64,000 bases of DNA from Oscillospiraceae bacterium. Its GTDB lineage: Bacteria; Bacillota; Clostridia; Oscillospirales; Oscillospiraceae. The notes beneath the pieces were generated by a model. It did no database searches, had not been told where the DNA came from, and saw only the letters and a program-made list of their open reading frames with translations. The stretch spans positions 1 to 64,000 of the forward strand of contig JAFPWN010000026.1 in the NCBI GenBank assembly GCA_017412765.1, written 5' to 3'. The translations under genes and the position numbers were made by a program. Positions 51,134-59,753 of the stretch are shown here, one piece after another. Positions within the stretch are counted from its first letter, which is position 1; the number at the start of each line of letters is the position of its first letter.

Positions 51134-53503
51134 TCATTTGAGCGTGACTATCGTAACGCCGTTCTCGCCCTCGCCGTAAACTCCGAGGCGGAAGCTCCTG
51201 ACCTGAGGGTTGCGCTTCAGCATATTCTGCACGGCTGCGCGCAGCGCTCCGGTGCCCTTGCCGTGGATAACGCGCACCTCCTCGATATGGCGCATCTGCG
51301 CGGTGTCTATAAAGCGCTCGACGGCGATAACGGCCTCGTCGGTCATCATGCCTCTGAGGTCTATCTCGCTTCTGCCGCTCTCCACGCTCATCGGGGTCAC
51401 GACCTTGCCGGGCTTTTTCGGTATTTTCACCTTTTCGCCCTCGAGGACTCTGACCTCGTCCTGCTTGGCGTTTACCTTCAGAATGCCCGCCTGCAAAACG
51501 AGCGTGCCGTCCTTATTTACCTCGATGACCTCGGCTTTAGTGCCGATGGAGAGTATCTCGACAGTGTCGCCTCTGACGGCGGGTCGGGCGCTTTTGGGCT
51601 TTGCCTCCTCCTCGCGCTCGCCTATGCGCTCGTCGGCATCGTTGAGAGAGCGGCGGATCTCGCTCTTTGCGTCATTGAGGCGCTGCCAGTCGGTGTCCGA
51701 GGCGACGGATCTTCTGAGCTTCTCTATATCGCGGAACGCGGCGTCGGCGGAGTCGCGTGCGTCGGAGATTATCTTCTCCGCCTCTCGCTTTGCGGTTTTC
51801 GTTATCTTCTCACGCTCCGCCTCAAGCTCTCGGCGCATTTTCTCAGAGGCGGCTGAGTCAGCCTTTATCTTCTGAGCCTCGCGCGATATTTCGGCGCGAT
51901 AGTTTTCCGCCTCTACCCTCGCCTTTTCGAGATTTGCGAGCGCCTCCTGGAAGTCCTTGTCGCCGGAGTCCATTCTCGACTGCGCGTCGGCTATTATCTC
52001 GCCCGGTATGCCGAGCTTTTCGCTTATAGCAAAGGCATTCGACTTGCCCGGAACGCCGAGGAGCAGACGGTAGGTCGGCTTGAGGGTCGCAACGTCGAAC
52101 TCGCAGCTTGCGTTCATAACTCCCGCCGTCGTCATAGCGTAGATCTTCAGCTCCGCGTAATGCGTCGTAGCGGCGATATGCGTTCCGAAACGGCGAGCGT
52201 ACTCGATTATGCTTACGGCGAGCGCCGCGCCCTCGGCGGGGTCTGTGCCTGCGCCGAGCTCGTCGAACAGGACGAGGGTCGTATCGTCGCACTCCTCTAA
52301 AATGCCTACGATGTTCACCATGTGGCTCGAAAAGGTCGAGAGCGACTGCTCTATACTCTGCTCGTCGCCTATATCCGCGAGTATCTTACTGAACAGCGGC
52401 ACGACGGAGCCGAAGGCTGCGGGAACGTGCAGACCGCACTCCGCCATAAGGCACAGCAGTCCTATGGTCTTGAGCGACACCGTCTTGCCGCCGGTGTTCG
52501 GGCCGGTTATGACGAGCGTATCGTACGCGCCGCCGAGGGCGACGTCTATCGGCACGGCCTTCTTCTGGTCAAGGAGCGGATGGCGCGCCTTGATGAGATT
52601 TATTTCGCCCTTTTCGCTTATTTCGGGTCTTTCGCACTCAAGCTTGTAGCTGAGCTTCGCCTTTGCGAAAACGAGGTCGAGCTCAATAAGGATATTATAG
52701 TTCCTGAGTATATCGCCGGAGAAATCGCTCGCCTCAGCGCTCATCTCCATGAGGATGCGGTCTATCTCCCGCTCCTCCTTTGATAACAGCTCGCGTATCT
52801 CGTTGTTCGCCTTGACCGCGCTCATCGGCTCGATGAACAGCGTAGCGCCGGAGGCTGAGACGTCGTGGGTAAGCCCCGGCACGGACGCCTTATGCTCCGC
52901 CTTGACGGGAACGACGTAGCGCCCGTTCTTGACGGTGATTATCGGCTCCTGCAGCACCTTCTGGTACGATGGCGAGGTTATTATCTTCTGGAGCGCCTGA
53001 CGTACCTTGTCGCCCGCGACGCGCATCTGGCGGCGTATATCCGAGAGCGCGGGCGAGGCGGAATCGGCAAGCTCGTTTTCCCCGATTATGGAGTTCGTTA
53101 TCTTCTCCTCGAGGTACTTATTCGCCCTCAGCGCGCTGAAAAGCGGCCCGACAGACCCGCCCCCGCCCTCGTCGCCGGAGGCGTAAGAGAGCACCTCTCT
53201 CGCGCTTCTCAGCACTGACGCGATACGCAAAAGCTCGGTCGTGTTCAGCATACCGCCCGCGTTCGCGCGCTTTAAGGCGTCCTGCACGTCCTGCACGCCG
53301 GAGAAGGACGGCGAGCCGTGCAGCACCATCATTTTCTTCGCGTCGTCTGTCTCGAGCAGGCGGCGCTCGACCTCGAATTTATCGTCAGATGGCGTGAGCG
53401 CGAGGCAAGCCTCCTTCGCGCCCTGCGAGACGGCGCACTCAGCGAGCATGGCGAGCACCCTCGGCAATTCCAGTATATTCTGCGACTTTTCATAGAGTGT
53501 CAC
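51134..53503 (-). CDS. mutS2: Endonuclease MutS2
   Basis: MutS2 is a MutS-like ATPase now linked to resolving collided ribosomes and to suppressing recombination. About 789 residues: Walker A ITGPNTGGKTVSLKT (about 330), ATPase signature with STFSSHMVNI and LFDELGAGTDP, a long coiled-coil stretch (about 520-640), and a C-terminal Smr nuclease domain (IDLRGMMTDEAV, VIHGKGTGALR). I start at GTG 53503 because GAGGTG lies just upstream; GTG 53512 is an alternative. A good promoter diverges from the DUF2461 promoter. Confidence 0.94.
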   Translation of the reverse strand: MTLYEKSQNILELPRVLAMLAECAVSQGAKEACLALTPSDDKFEVERRLLETDDAKKMMVLHGSPSFSGVQDVQDALKRANAGGMLNTTELLRIASVLRSAREVLSYASGDEGGGGSVGPLFSALRANKYLEEKITNSIIGENELADSASPALSDIRRQMRVAGDKVRQALQKIITSPSYQKVLQEPIITVKNGRYVVPVKAEHKASVPGLTHDVSASGATLFIEPMSAVKANNEIRELLSKEEREIDRILMEMSAEASDFSGDILRNYNILIELDLVFAKAKLSYKLECERPEISEKGEINLIKARHPLLDQKKAVPIDVALGGAYDTLVITGPNTGGKTVSLKTIGLLCLMAECGLHVPAAFGSVVPLFSKILADIGDEQSIEQSLSTFSSHMVNIVGILEECDDTTLVLFDELGAGTDPAEGAALAVSIIEYARRFGTHIAATTHYAELKIYAMTTAGVMNASCEFDVATLKPTYRLLLGVPGKSNAFAISEKLGIPGEIIADAQSRMDSGDKDFQEALANLEKARVEAENYRAEISREAQKIKADSAASEKMRRELEAEREKITKTAKREAEKIISDARDSADAAFRDIEKLRRSVASDTDWQRLNDAKSEIRRSLNDADERIGEREEEAKPKSARPAVRGDTVEILSIGTKAEVIEVNKDGTLVLQAGILKVNAKQDEVRVLEGEKVKIPKKPGKVVTPMSVESGRSEIDLRGMMTDEAVIAVERFIDTAQMRHIEEVRVIHGKGTGALRAAVQNMLKRNPQVRSFRLGVYGEGENGVTIVTLK

Positions 53504-53528
53504 TGCACTCACCTCTTTTCGAGCTTCT

Positions 53529-53557
53529 ATTATATACCACGCTTGCAATTTTCGCAA
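53529..53557 (-). promoter_or_regulatory. Promoter for mutS2
   Basis: TTGCGA (53557-53552) and TATAAT (53534-53529) are 17 bases apart. Confidence 0.6.
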
Positions 53558-53572
53558 TATTTGTGTTAAAAT
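53543..53572 (+). promoter_or_regulatory. Promoter for the DUF2461 gene
   Basis: TTGCAA (53543-53548) and TAAAAT (53567-53572) are 18 bases apart and overlap the opposing mutS2 promoter. Confidence 0.5.
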
Positions 53573-53592
53573 ACCTTCCGAGGTGAAGTATA

Positions 53593-54261
53593 ATGCCCTT
53601 TACTCAGGCTTCGCTTGATTTTTTACTTGAAAACAGGCTCAACGACTCCCGCGAATGGTTCAAGGCGCACCGCGCGGACTTTGACTCTCTCGTGCTCGAC
53701 CCGATGGCGGAGCTGTTCAGCGCGCTCGTGCCGGATATGCTCGAAATAGACCCGGAATTTATGTGCATACCGAAGATGGGCAAGAGCCTCTCGCGGCTGT
53801 GGCGCGACACGCGCTTTACGAAGGACACCGGAGTGTTCCGTGAGAATATGTGGTTTATGTTCCAGCGCGAGAAGTATCACGGCTGGCCGGGCTATTGGTT
53901 TGAGATATCGCCGATGGGCTGTAATTGGGGGCTCGGGTGGTATTATACCCCGCCGGAGACGATGAAAAATATCCGGGAGAGCGTCATCGCGGACGACAGG
54001 CTGTGGAAGAAGGCGGACAGAGCATACCGCTCTCAGAGCGCGTTCACGATGCAGGGCGAGCGCTACAAGCGCAGTCCCTACGCCGACTACCCGCCTCGCA
54101 AGCGTCTCTGGCTCGACCAGAAGCACATAGCGCTCATAAGCCCGCCGGAGCTTGACGTGATGTTTTCGGACTCTCTTGAGGAGAGGCTGAGAGCCGACTT
54201 TAAGTCAGTCGCGGATATTTACAGATTTCTTGTCGATAATTCCGTGAGAGTGGAGTGGTGA
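53593..54261 (+). CDS. DUF2461 family protein
   Basis: The 222-residue protein matches DUF2461: FLLENRLNDSREWFKAHRADFDSLV at the N-terminus, then KSLSRLWRDTRFTKDTGVFRENMWFMF and YWFEISPMGCNWGLGWYYTPPE. The family is widespread and of unknown function. GAGGTGA precedes the ATG. It is monocistronic and followed about 100 bases later by the repeated terminator (copy B). Confidence 0.88.
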   Translation: MPFTQASLDFLLENRLNDSREWFKAHRADFDSLVLDPMAELFSALVPDMLEIDPEFMCIPKMGKSLSRLWRDTRFTKDTGVFRENMWFMFQREKYHGWPGYWFEISPMGCNWGLGWYYTPPETMKNIRESVIADDRLWKKADRAYRSQSAFTMQGERYKRSPYADYPPRKRLWLDQKHIALISPPELDVMFSDSLEERLRADFKSVADIYRFLVDNSVRVEW

Positions 54262-54355
54262 ATGCACACCGGGGGGACCGCGTCAGCGGTGGAGGGGAAT
54301 TTTCCCCTCAGTCGCCCATGCCATCACACAAGCAAAAAGCGCACACGGGATGGGT

Positions 54356-54410
54356 GAAATAATACCTCGTATTCTTACAAGGGTACGGGGTATTTTTTTG
54401 TAAGAAAATG
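54356..54410 (+). terminator. Terminator-bearing repeat, copy B
   Basis: Arms 54361-54376 and 54379-54394 pair with wobbles, followed by five more T. The whole 55-base unit, including flanks GAAAT and TAAGAAAATG, differs from the reverse complement of 3646-3699 by one substitution and one extra T. It lies 95 bases past the DUF2461 stop; the sequence before it (54262-54355) holds nothing recognisable except GGGGAATTTTCCCC. Confidence 0.75.
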
Positions 54411-54530
54411 CGAAAAAAGGCTTGACAAACAGAATAAAATGTGCGGCCGCTATGCAATGCGCCGGGGGATCGAAATCTCTTTCCGTGAACTGAAATACAC
54501 CGTCGGACTCCGGCATTTTCACGCAAAAAA

Positions 54531-54742
54531 TGAGCACACCGTTTCCGATGTGCTCAATGCGTCGACAAAGTCTCCGCATCGAACATATTTTGCGCTCTCT
54601 GAGCGCAAAATATGACGCCTGCGGGCGGGCGATGCGACGTGAAGGGGCCTCTCGGCCGGCCCCTTCACAGATCCCCGCCTCCTTTATCCAACGCTTTTTC
54701 CTTTTTGTCTACAGTCTGAGCACACCGTTTCCGATGTGCTCA
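54531..54742. mobile_element. Small non-autonomous element with duplicated hairpin, copy 2
   Basis: The ~162-base core (54556-54717) matches the core at 5135-5295 and lies in the same + orientation. It is bracketed by two identical 26-base hairpins (54531-54556 and 54717-54742; arms TGAGCACA/TGTGCTCA) unrelated to the hairpin at copy 1. The outer flanks are AAAAAA on the left and TTCTTTT on the right, so joining them restores one bidirectional terminator for the convergent DUF2461 and lysA genes. Copy 2 has a longer pairing (CGCATCG/CGATGCG) around the first internal hairpin than copy 1. Confidence 0.75.
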
Positions 54743-54749
54743 TTCTTTT
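54717..54749 (+). terminator. Right terminator hairpin of copy 2
   Basis: TGAGCACA/TGTGCTCA stem followed by TTCTTTT on the plus strand. The left copy (54531-54556) keeps T6 on the minus strand and can terminate lysA. Confidence 0.65.
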
Positions 54750-54802
54750 ATGCCGTTTTGCCCTTGCCAATGTCTTTATCTTAATGACATTGGGCTTTCG
54801 TT

Positions 54803-56041
54803 TTACCATATAACTGTCGCAAAGTAGTCGTCCGGGGTTTCGGCGCGGCGTATAAGCTCGGTCGAGCCGTCCTCCTTCAGAAGAATCTCCGCGCTTCTGA
54901 GGCGGCCGTTATAGTTGTAGCCCATCGCGTGACCGTGGGCGCCGGTGTCGTGGATAACGAGCAGATCGCCCTTGTCGATCTCGGGCAGCTCGCGGTCGAT
55001 AGCGAACTTATCGTTATTCTCGCATAGCCCGCCGACTACGTCATAGAGGTGGTCCTCCGGCGCATTTTCCTTGCCGACGACGGTGATGTGGTGATACGCG
55101 CCGTACATAGCCGGGCGCATGAGGTCGCAGGCGCAGGCGTCAACTCCGATATACTCTTTATAGATGTGCTTTTCGTGGACTGCCTTCGTGAGCAGGCAGC
55201 CATAGGGCGCGAGCATAAAGCGCCCAAGCTCGGTAAATATGGCTATATCGCCCATACCCTCCGGAACGAGGATCTCCTCATATGCCTTTCTGACTCCCTC
55301 GCCTATGACCTTTATATCGGGGCCGAGCTGGTCGGGGAAGTACGGGATCCCGATACCGCCGGAGAGGTTTATGAAGGTAATGTGCGCGCCGGTATCGCGC
55401 TTGAGCTCGACGGCAAGCTGGAAGAGCTTGCGCGCCATCATGGGATAGTACTCGTTGAAGGTAGCGTTGGAAACGAGGAAAGCGTGTATGCCGAAGTTTC
55501 TGGCGCCGAGAGCAAGAAGATCGCGGTAAGCGCTCTTCATCTGACCCTTGGTCATACCGTACTTCGCGTCGCGCGGGTTGTCCATTATCTGATTGGCGAC
55601 GGAGAAAACTCCACCGGGGTTATAGCGGCAGCACACCGTTTCCGGTATGCCGGCGACCTCGGAGAGGAATTTGACGTGGGTGTAATCATCGAGATTTATA
55701 TAGGCGCCGAGCTCCTTCGCCTTCTGAAACTCTATTGCTGGAGTTTCGTTGGAGGAGAACATTATGTCCGATCCCTTGAATCCGCATCTCTCGCTCATCA
55801 TAAGCTCGGTGAGGCTCGAGCAGTCAACTCCGCAGCCCTCTTCCTTGAGGAGCTTGAGGATCGCCGGCGTCGGCGTAGCCTTGACGGCGAAGAATTCCTT
55901 GAAGCCCTTGTTCCAGCTGAAAGCGTCGTAGAGCTTTCGCGCATTCTCCCTTATTCCCTTTTCGTCGTAGATATGCACGGGCGTGCCGTACTTTCGCGCT
56001 ATCTCCTCAAATTGTTCTTTCGTTGCAAACGGCGTTTTCAA
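54803..56041 (-). CDS. lysA: Diaminopimelate decarboxylase
   Basis: LysA decarboxylates meso-diaminopimelate to lysine with PLP. About 412 residues: YDEKGIRENARKL, PLP lysine K54 in FFAVKATPTP, the HIGS-like and glycine loop INLSGGIGIPY, TELGRFMLAPYG, and the active-site cysteine in VGGLCENNDKF. I start at TTG 56041, which gives MKTPFATKEQ with AAGGAAG eight bases upstream; the GTG at 56050 lies inside that Shine-Dalgarno. The sequence belongs to the subgroup starting MKTPF seen in Clostridia. Single gene with its own promoter. Confidence 0.93.
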   Translation of the reverse strand: MKTPFATKEQFEEIARKYGTPVHIYDEKGIRENARKLYDAFSWNKGFKEFFAVKATPTPAILKLLKEEGCGVDCSSLTELMMSERCGFKGSDIMFSSNETPAIEFQKAKELGAYINLDDYTHVKFLSEVAGIPETVCCRYNPGGVFSVANQIMDNPRDAKYGMTKGQMKSAYRDLLALGARNFGIHAFLVSNATFNEYYPMMARKLFQLAVELKRDTGAHITFINLSGGIGIPYFPDQLGPDIKVIGEGVRKAYEEILVPEGMGDIAIFTELGRFMLAPYGCLLTKAVHEKHIYKEYIGVDACACDLMRPAMYGAYHHITVVGKENAPEDHLYDVVGGLCENNDKFAIDRELPEIDKGDLLVIHDTGAHGHAMGYNYNGRLRSAEILLKEDGSTELIRRAETPDDYFATVIW

Positions 56042-56078
56042 CCAATTCACTTCCTTTAGCTAAAAAATCAATACATAG

Positions 56079-56107
56079 ATTTTAATACTTTAATTCGTAA
56101 AAAGCAA
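56079..56107 (-). promoter_or_regulatory. Promoter for lysA
   Basis: TTGCTT (56107-56102) and TAAAAT (56084-56079) are 17 bases apart. Confidence 0.5.
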
Positions 56108-56180
56108 CAGAAAATATTTTGTATTTTCATCCGTTGTTTTTATCTAAAATGACAAAATCCGAAAATAAGCAAATTTCCGC

Positions 56181-56209
56181 TTGACTCAGGTCCTTTATTG
56201 TGATAGTAT
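56181..56209 (+). promoter_or_regulatory. Promoter for pyrR-pyrP
   Basis: TTGACT (56181-56186) and TAGTAT (56204-56209) are 17 bases apart. Confidence 0.6.
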
Positions 56210-56223
56210 CACGCACAGGAAAT

Positions 56224-56317
56224 CTTTAAGGCGGTACAGAGTGACCGGCAAGGCTTCTATTTAAGTTGATATGCTTAGTAGAACTGCGCCGTGTCATGCC
56301 TATGACGCGGTTTTTGT
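56224..56317 (+). promoter_or_regulatory. PyrR-binding leader and attenuator
   Basis: The leader has a PyrR-site-like stretch (56224-56256: TTTAAGGCGGTACAGAGTGA then CCGGCAAGG, with the CGGT/ACCG stem around the CAGAG loop). It is followed by a terminator whose arms CCGTGTCAT (56289-56297) and ATGACGCGG (56302-56310) run into TTTTTGTTTT just before pyrR. This is the standard layout of PyrR-UMP controlled attenuation; binding by PyrR should favour the terminator when pyrimidines are plentiful. Confidence 0.7.
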
Positions 56318-56336
56318 TTTATTTTGAGGTAAAGCT

Positions 56337-56876
56337 ATGAGAATCAAGGCTGAGCTTATGGACGAGACGGCGCTCTCGCGCACGCTCATCAGGATCGCGC
56401 ATCAGATAATTGAAAAAAACTCCGTCGTTGAGGATCTCTGCCTCATCGGGATCCGCTCGCGCGGCGTTCCGCTTGCAAAGAGGATCCGGAAGAACATTCT
56501 CGATATAACCGGCGTTGAGGTTCCGGTCGGCGCGCTCGACATTACGCTCTACCGCGACGATCTGAGCACGATCGCGGAAAAGCCGGTGCTCTCCGGCACT
56601 GAGGTCGATTTTGACGTGACCGGCAAGACCGTAGTCCTGGTCGACGACGTTATCTTCACCTGCCGCACCGCGAGAGCCGCGATGGACGCGGTGACCGACC
56701 TCGGCAGACCCGCGCGGATCCAGCTCTTCTGCCTCATCGACAGAGGACATTCCGAGCTTCCCATAAAGGCTACCTTCGTCGGAAAGAACATTCCGACAAG
56801 TCACTCCGAGGTAGTCGGAGTAAGGCTTGAGGAGACGGACGGCGAAAACCGCGTTGTGATCCTCGAGCGGGAATAA
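56337..56876 (+). CDS. pyrR: Bifunctional pyr operon regulator / uracil phosphoribosyltransferase
   Basis: PyrR binds the pyr leader RNA in a UMP-dependent way and also makes UMP from uracil and PRPP. The 179 residues show [23 protein letters not shown], the PRPP loop [20 protein letters not shown] (Cys where Gly is usual, TCRT) and [21 protein letters not shown] precedes the ATG. It sits right behind its own attenuator and leads a two-gene operon with the uracil permease. Confidence 0.95.
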   Translation: MRIKAELMDETALSRTLIRIAHQIIEKNSVVEDLCLIGIRSRGVPLAKRIRKNILDITGVEVPVGALDITLYRDDLSTIAEKPVLSGTEVDFDVTGKTVVLVDDVIFTCRTARAAMDAVTDLGRPARIQLFCLIDRGHSELPIKATFVGKNIPTSHSEVVGVRLEETDGENRVVILERE

Positions 56877-56919
56877 AATTGTTGGCAATACAAATTTTTT
56901 CATAGAGAGGTATAAACAC

Positions 56920-58236
56920 ATGAATCTCACTTACGGCATCAAAGACAAGCCCCCTGTAGGGCAGACGATCCTCTTCGCGTTCCAGCAGCTGCTCGCGATC
57001 ATGGCGGCGACCATTGCGGTTCCCTCCATCGTCGGCAACGGCATGAGCCAGACCGCCGCTCTCTTCGGCGCAGGTGTCGGAACTCTCGTCTATCTTGCGT
57101 TCACCAAGTTCAAGAGCCCCGTCTTCCTCGGCTCCTCCTTCGCGTTCCTCGGCTCGATGTTCGCAGCCTTCGGCGGCGCCGCCTCCGTTCAGATCGGCTA
57201 TGCCGGACTCATCATCGGCGCTCTGATCGCCGGTCTTGTCTACGTCGTTCTCGCTCTTATCGTTAAGGCAGTCGGCACCGGCTGGGTAGACAAGCTCATG
57301 CCCGCAGTCGTTATCGGCCCCACGGTCGCTATCATCGGACTCTCCCTCGCAGGCAACGCCGTCGGCGATCTCACCGGCTCGAACGGCATGGAGACCAGCA
57401 CCTACGTTTCCATGATCTGCGGTCTTGTGACCCTCTTCGTCACCATGGCAGCCTCCATCTTCGGCAAGAAGATGCTCAAGATGATCCCCTTCATCATCGG
57501 CATCCTCGCAGGCTACGCAGTCGCCGCGATCTTCACCGTGATCGGCAACGCGACGAACAACGCAGCCCTCGTAGTCATCAACTTCGGAGTATTCGCAAAC
57601 ATGAAGTGGGTCCCCGACTTCAGCTTCATGGTTGCCGGCGCCGACGGCTTCTCCGGTCTTACTCCCAGCTACATCTTCACCCTCTTCGTAGCTTACGCTC
57701 CGGTCGCGTTCGTTGTCTTCGCTGAGCACATCGCGGACCACAAGAACCTCTCCAGCATCATCGGCCACGACCTTCTCAAGGATCCCGGTCTTGACAAGAC
57801 CCTCCTCGGCGACGGTATCGGCTCCTTCGCCGGCGCGTTCTTCGGCGGCTGCCCGAACACCACCTACGGCGAATCCGTCGGCTGCGTCGCGATCAGCGGC
57901 AACGCCTCCGTTGTCACAATTCTCTACACCGCGATCATCGCAATCGTAATAAGCTTCATTGCTCCCTTCGCGGCATTCCTCGCCTCCATCCCGAGCTGCG
58001 TAATGGGCGGCGTCTGCATCGCGCTCTACGGCTTCATCGCAGTCAGCGGTCTTAAGATGATCCAGACTGTCGATCTCAACGACAACCGCAACCTCTTCGT
58101 AGTCAGCGTTATCCTCATCGCCGGCGTCGGCGGAATGAGCGTCAGCTTCGGCGCCGTGACCCTCACCGAGGTCGCCTGCGCGCTCATACTCGGAATCCTC
58201 GTAAACGTCTGCTTCGGCACGAAAAAGGCAAAGTAA
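56920..58236 (+). CDS. pyrP: Uracil permease (NCS2 family)
   Basis: The 438-residue NCS2 transporter has about 14 membrane segments: LFAFQQLLAIMAATIAVPSI at the start, VGPTVAIIGLSLAGNAV with the substrate-site Glu-type residues further on, and the signature FGGCPNTTYGESVGCVAISG (helix 10). Position behind pyrR fits uracil uptake. GAGAGG precedes the ATG, and a terminator ends the operon at 58254-58290. Confidence 0.95.
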   Translation: MNLTYGIKDKPPVGQTILFAFQQLLAIMAATIAVPSIVGNGMSQTAALFGAGVGTLVYLAFTKFKSPVFLGSSFAFLGSMFAAFGGAASVQIGYAGLIIGALIAGLVYVVLALIVKAVGTGWVDKLMPAVVIGPTVAIIGLSLAGNAVGDLTGSNGMETSTYVSMICGLVTLFVTMAASIFGKKMLKMIPFIIGILAGYAVAAIFTVIGNATNNAALVVINFGVFANMKWVPDFSFMVAGADGFSGLTPSYIFTLFVAYAPVAFVVFAEHIADHKNLSSIIGHDLLKDPGLDKTLLGDGIGSFAGAFFGGCPNTTYGESVGCVAISGNASVVTILYTAIIAIVISFIAPFAAFLASIPSCVMGGVCIALYGFIAVSGLKMIQTVDLNDNRNLFVVSVILIAGVGGMSVSFGAVTLTEVACALILGILVNVCFGTKKAK

Positions 58237-58253
58237 AAAGCTTCAAAATCCGC

Positions 58254-58290
58254 AAGCTGTCCGCCCAATCGGGCGGGCAGCTTTTATTTT
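58254..58290 (+). terminator. Terminator of pyrR-pyrP
   Basis: AAGCTGTCCGCCC (58254-58266) and GGGCGGGCAGCTT (58271-58283) form a perfect 13-bp stem followed by TTATTTT. Confidence 0.85.
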
Positions 58291-58307
58291 ATTTATGTAA
58301 AATATAC

Positions 58308-58342
58308 TTGACATTTCGCCATTATAAGCTTACACTGTAAGC
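58308..58342 (+). promoter_or_regulatory. Promoter with overlapping palindromic operator
   Basis: TTGACA (58308-58313) and TACACT (58331-58336) are 17 bases apart. The -10 lies inside a perfect 15-base palindrome GCTTACAcTGTAAGC (58328-58342), a likely operator for the XRE regulator encoded by the second gene of this operon. Confidence 0.6.
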
Positions 58343-58353
58343 GAGGTGATAAT

Positions 58354-58785
58354 ATGAAGGACTACGATGAACGTCAGGAGCTTGTGCGCGGGAGAGCGTA
58401 CAGGTACGGGTTTTTTACTGTTGCTGCTATCTCTTCTGTCCTTATGATTTACTGCGCCTTTGAGCAAAAGGACTCAGTAAATGTCTTTTTCTCTATGTTG
58501 TCTGTCTTTTCCGGTATCGTAGTTTTCGCTGCGTACTGCATCTGGCATGATGCGTTTTTTACGCTAAAGAAAAAGCCAACATCATATATAATCCTATTTA
58601 CCGCCATAACATTCATAGATTTTCTTAACGTCTATCTGCGACTCAGTCTGCACGAAAAGCCGATAGCCGAGCATTTTGGGGATTCCTCCTTTGCGTTGAG
58701 CCTCCTCGGCGGCGTGACCTTTCTTGCGGTTCTTATAAACATACTCTTAAAGCTTGCAGTCGACCGAAAGCGTGAGGCAGAATGA
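58354..58785 (+). CDS. Membrane protein of unknown family
   Basis: The 143-residue protein has four predicted membrane helices (about 18-36, 44-64, 78-96, 115-134) after a charged start KDYDERQELVRGRAYRYG. I do not recognise a named domain. The four-helix layout and pairing with a small XRE regulator (four-base overlap) recall the DUF6442-like or DUF3796-like accessory pairs of gut Firmicutes, but that is only a resemblance. GCGAGGTGA precedes its ATG. Confidence 0.8.
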   Translation: MKDYDERQELVRGRAYRYGFFTVAAISSVLMIYCAFEQKDSVNVFFSMLSVFSGIVVFAAYCIWHDAFFTLKKKPTSYIILFTAITFIDFLNVYLRLSLHEKPIAEHFGDSSFALSLLGGVTFLAVLINILLKLAVDRKREAE

Positions 58786-58973
58786 AAAATCTCCGCCTTA
58801 AGGCCGCCCGCGCGGCGCTCGATATGAGCCAGCAGGAGCTTGCGGAAAAGGTCGGCGTGTCGCGTCAGACCGTGAATGCCATCGAGTCCGGCGACTACAA
58901 TCCGACTGTCCGGCTTTGCATTGCGATCTGCAGGGCGCTCGGCAAGACGCTCGACGAGCTTTTCTGGGAATAA
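58782..58973 (+). CDS. XRE-family helix-turn-helix regulator
   Basis: The 63-residue protein is a single HTH_3 domain: LRLKAARAALDMSQQELAEKVGVSRQTVNAIESGDYNPTVRLCIAICRALGKTLDELFWE. Short YgzD-like regulators of this kind usually repress their own operon. It overlaps the membrane-protein gene by four bases, and the palindrome at 58328-58342 is a plausible target. NatAB-type genes follow 60 bases downstream and may share its control. Confidence 0.92.
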   Translation: MKNLRLKAARAALDMSQQELAEKVGVSRQTVNAIESGDYNPTVRLCIAICRALGKTLDELFWE

Positions 58974-59033
58974 TCTGCCGTCACATTATGCAGCTTTGAT
59001 CAAAATATGCTATTATCAATCTGAGGTGATCTT

Positions 59034-59744
59034 ATGGTTCTTACACTGAAAAACATCCGCAAATCCTTCGGTGAAAAAGAGGTATTGAAGGGCTTCACGT
59101 TCTCAGCTGAGAGCGGCGAGGCGCTCGGTATTCTCGGGCGCAACGGCGCCGGCAAAACCACCACCATCCGCATACTTATGGGCGTATTCCCCTCGGACTC
59201 CGGCGAGGTGCTCGTTGACGGCGCGCCCATAGACTATGCCAAGACCGGCATCGGCTATCTCCCCGAGGAGCGAGGACTGTATCCGAAAAAGAAAATAATC
59301 GACCAGCTCACATATTTCGCGCGGCTCAAGGGTATGGAAAAGGCTGACGCAGTAAAGAGCATCGACCGCTGGCTCGAGCGGCTCGGCATGAGCGAGCACC
59401 GCAATCACGAGCTCGGCACGCTCTCCAAGGGCAATCAGCAAAAGATCCAGCTCGTCACCGCCCTCGCGCACGATCCTGATATCATCATTCTTGACGAGCC
59501 GTTTTCGGGTCTCGACCCCGTGAACGCGATACTTCTGAAGGACGTTGTAAAAGAAGAAATCGCACTCGGAAAGATCGTGCTCTTCTCCTCGCACCAGATG
59601 AACTACGTCGAGGAATTCTGCTCGAGCATCGTAATACTCAACGGCGGCGAAGCTGTTTTGCAGGGCAAGACGGACGAGATCATGCGCGAGCACGGCAAAA
59701 ACCTCACCGACCTGTTCGTTGAGTACGCATCCGACAGAATTTGA
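59034..59744 (+). CDS. ABC transporter ATP-binding protein, NatA-like
   Basis: The 236-residue ATPase shows Walker A GRNGAGKTTT, the Q-loop region YLPEERGLYPKKK, signature LSKGNQQKIQL and Walker B IIILDEPFSGLDP. The YLPEERGLY pattern is typical of NatA-like (Na+/drug efflux) ATPases. GAGGTG precedes the ATG. It pairs with the permease downstream (9-base gap). Confidence 0.92.
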   Translation: MVLTLKNIRKSFGEKEVLKGFTFSAESGEALGILGRNGAGKTTTIRILMGVFPSDSGEVLVDGAPIDYAKTGIGYLPEERGLYPKKKIIDQLTYFARLKGMEKADAVKSIDRWLERLGMSEHRNHELGTLSKGNQQKIQLVTALAHDPDIIILDEPFSGLDPVNAILLKDVVKEEIALGKIVLFSSHQMNYVEEFCSSIVILNGGEAVLQGKTDEIMREHGKNLTDLFVEYASDRI

Positions 59745-59753
59745 GGTGACGAT

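Noticed and set aside
54283..54579. 98-residue minus-strand frame in the lysA-DUF2461 gap
   Set aside because: It reads across the repeated terminator and part of the mobile element; no ribosome site, no family.
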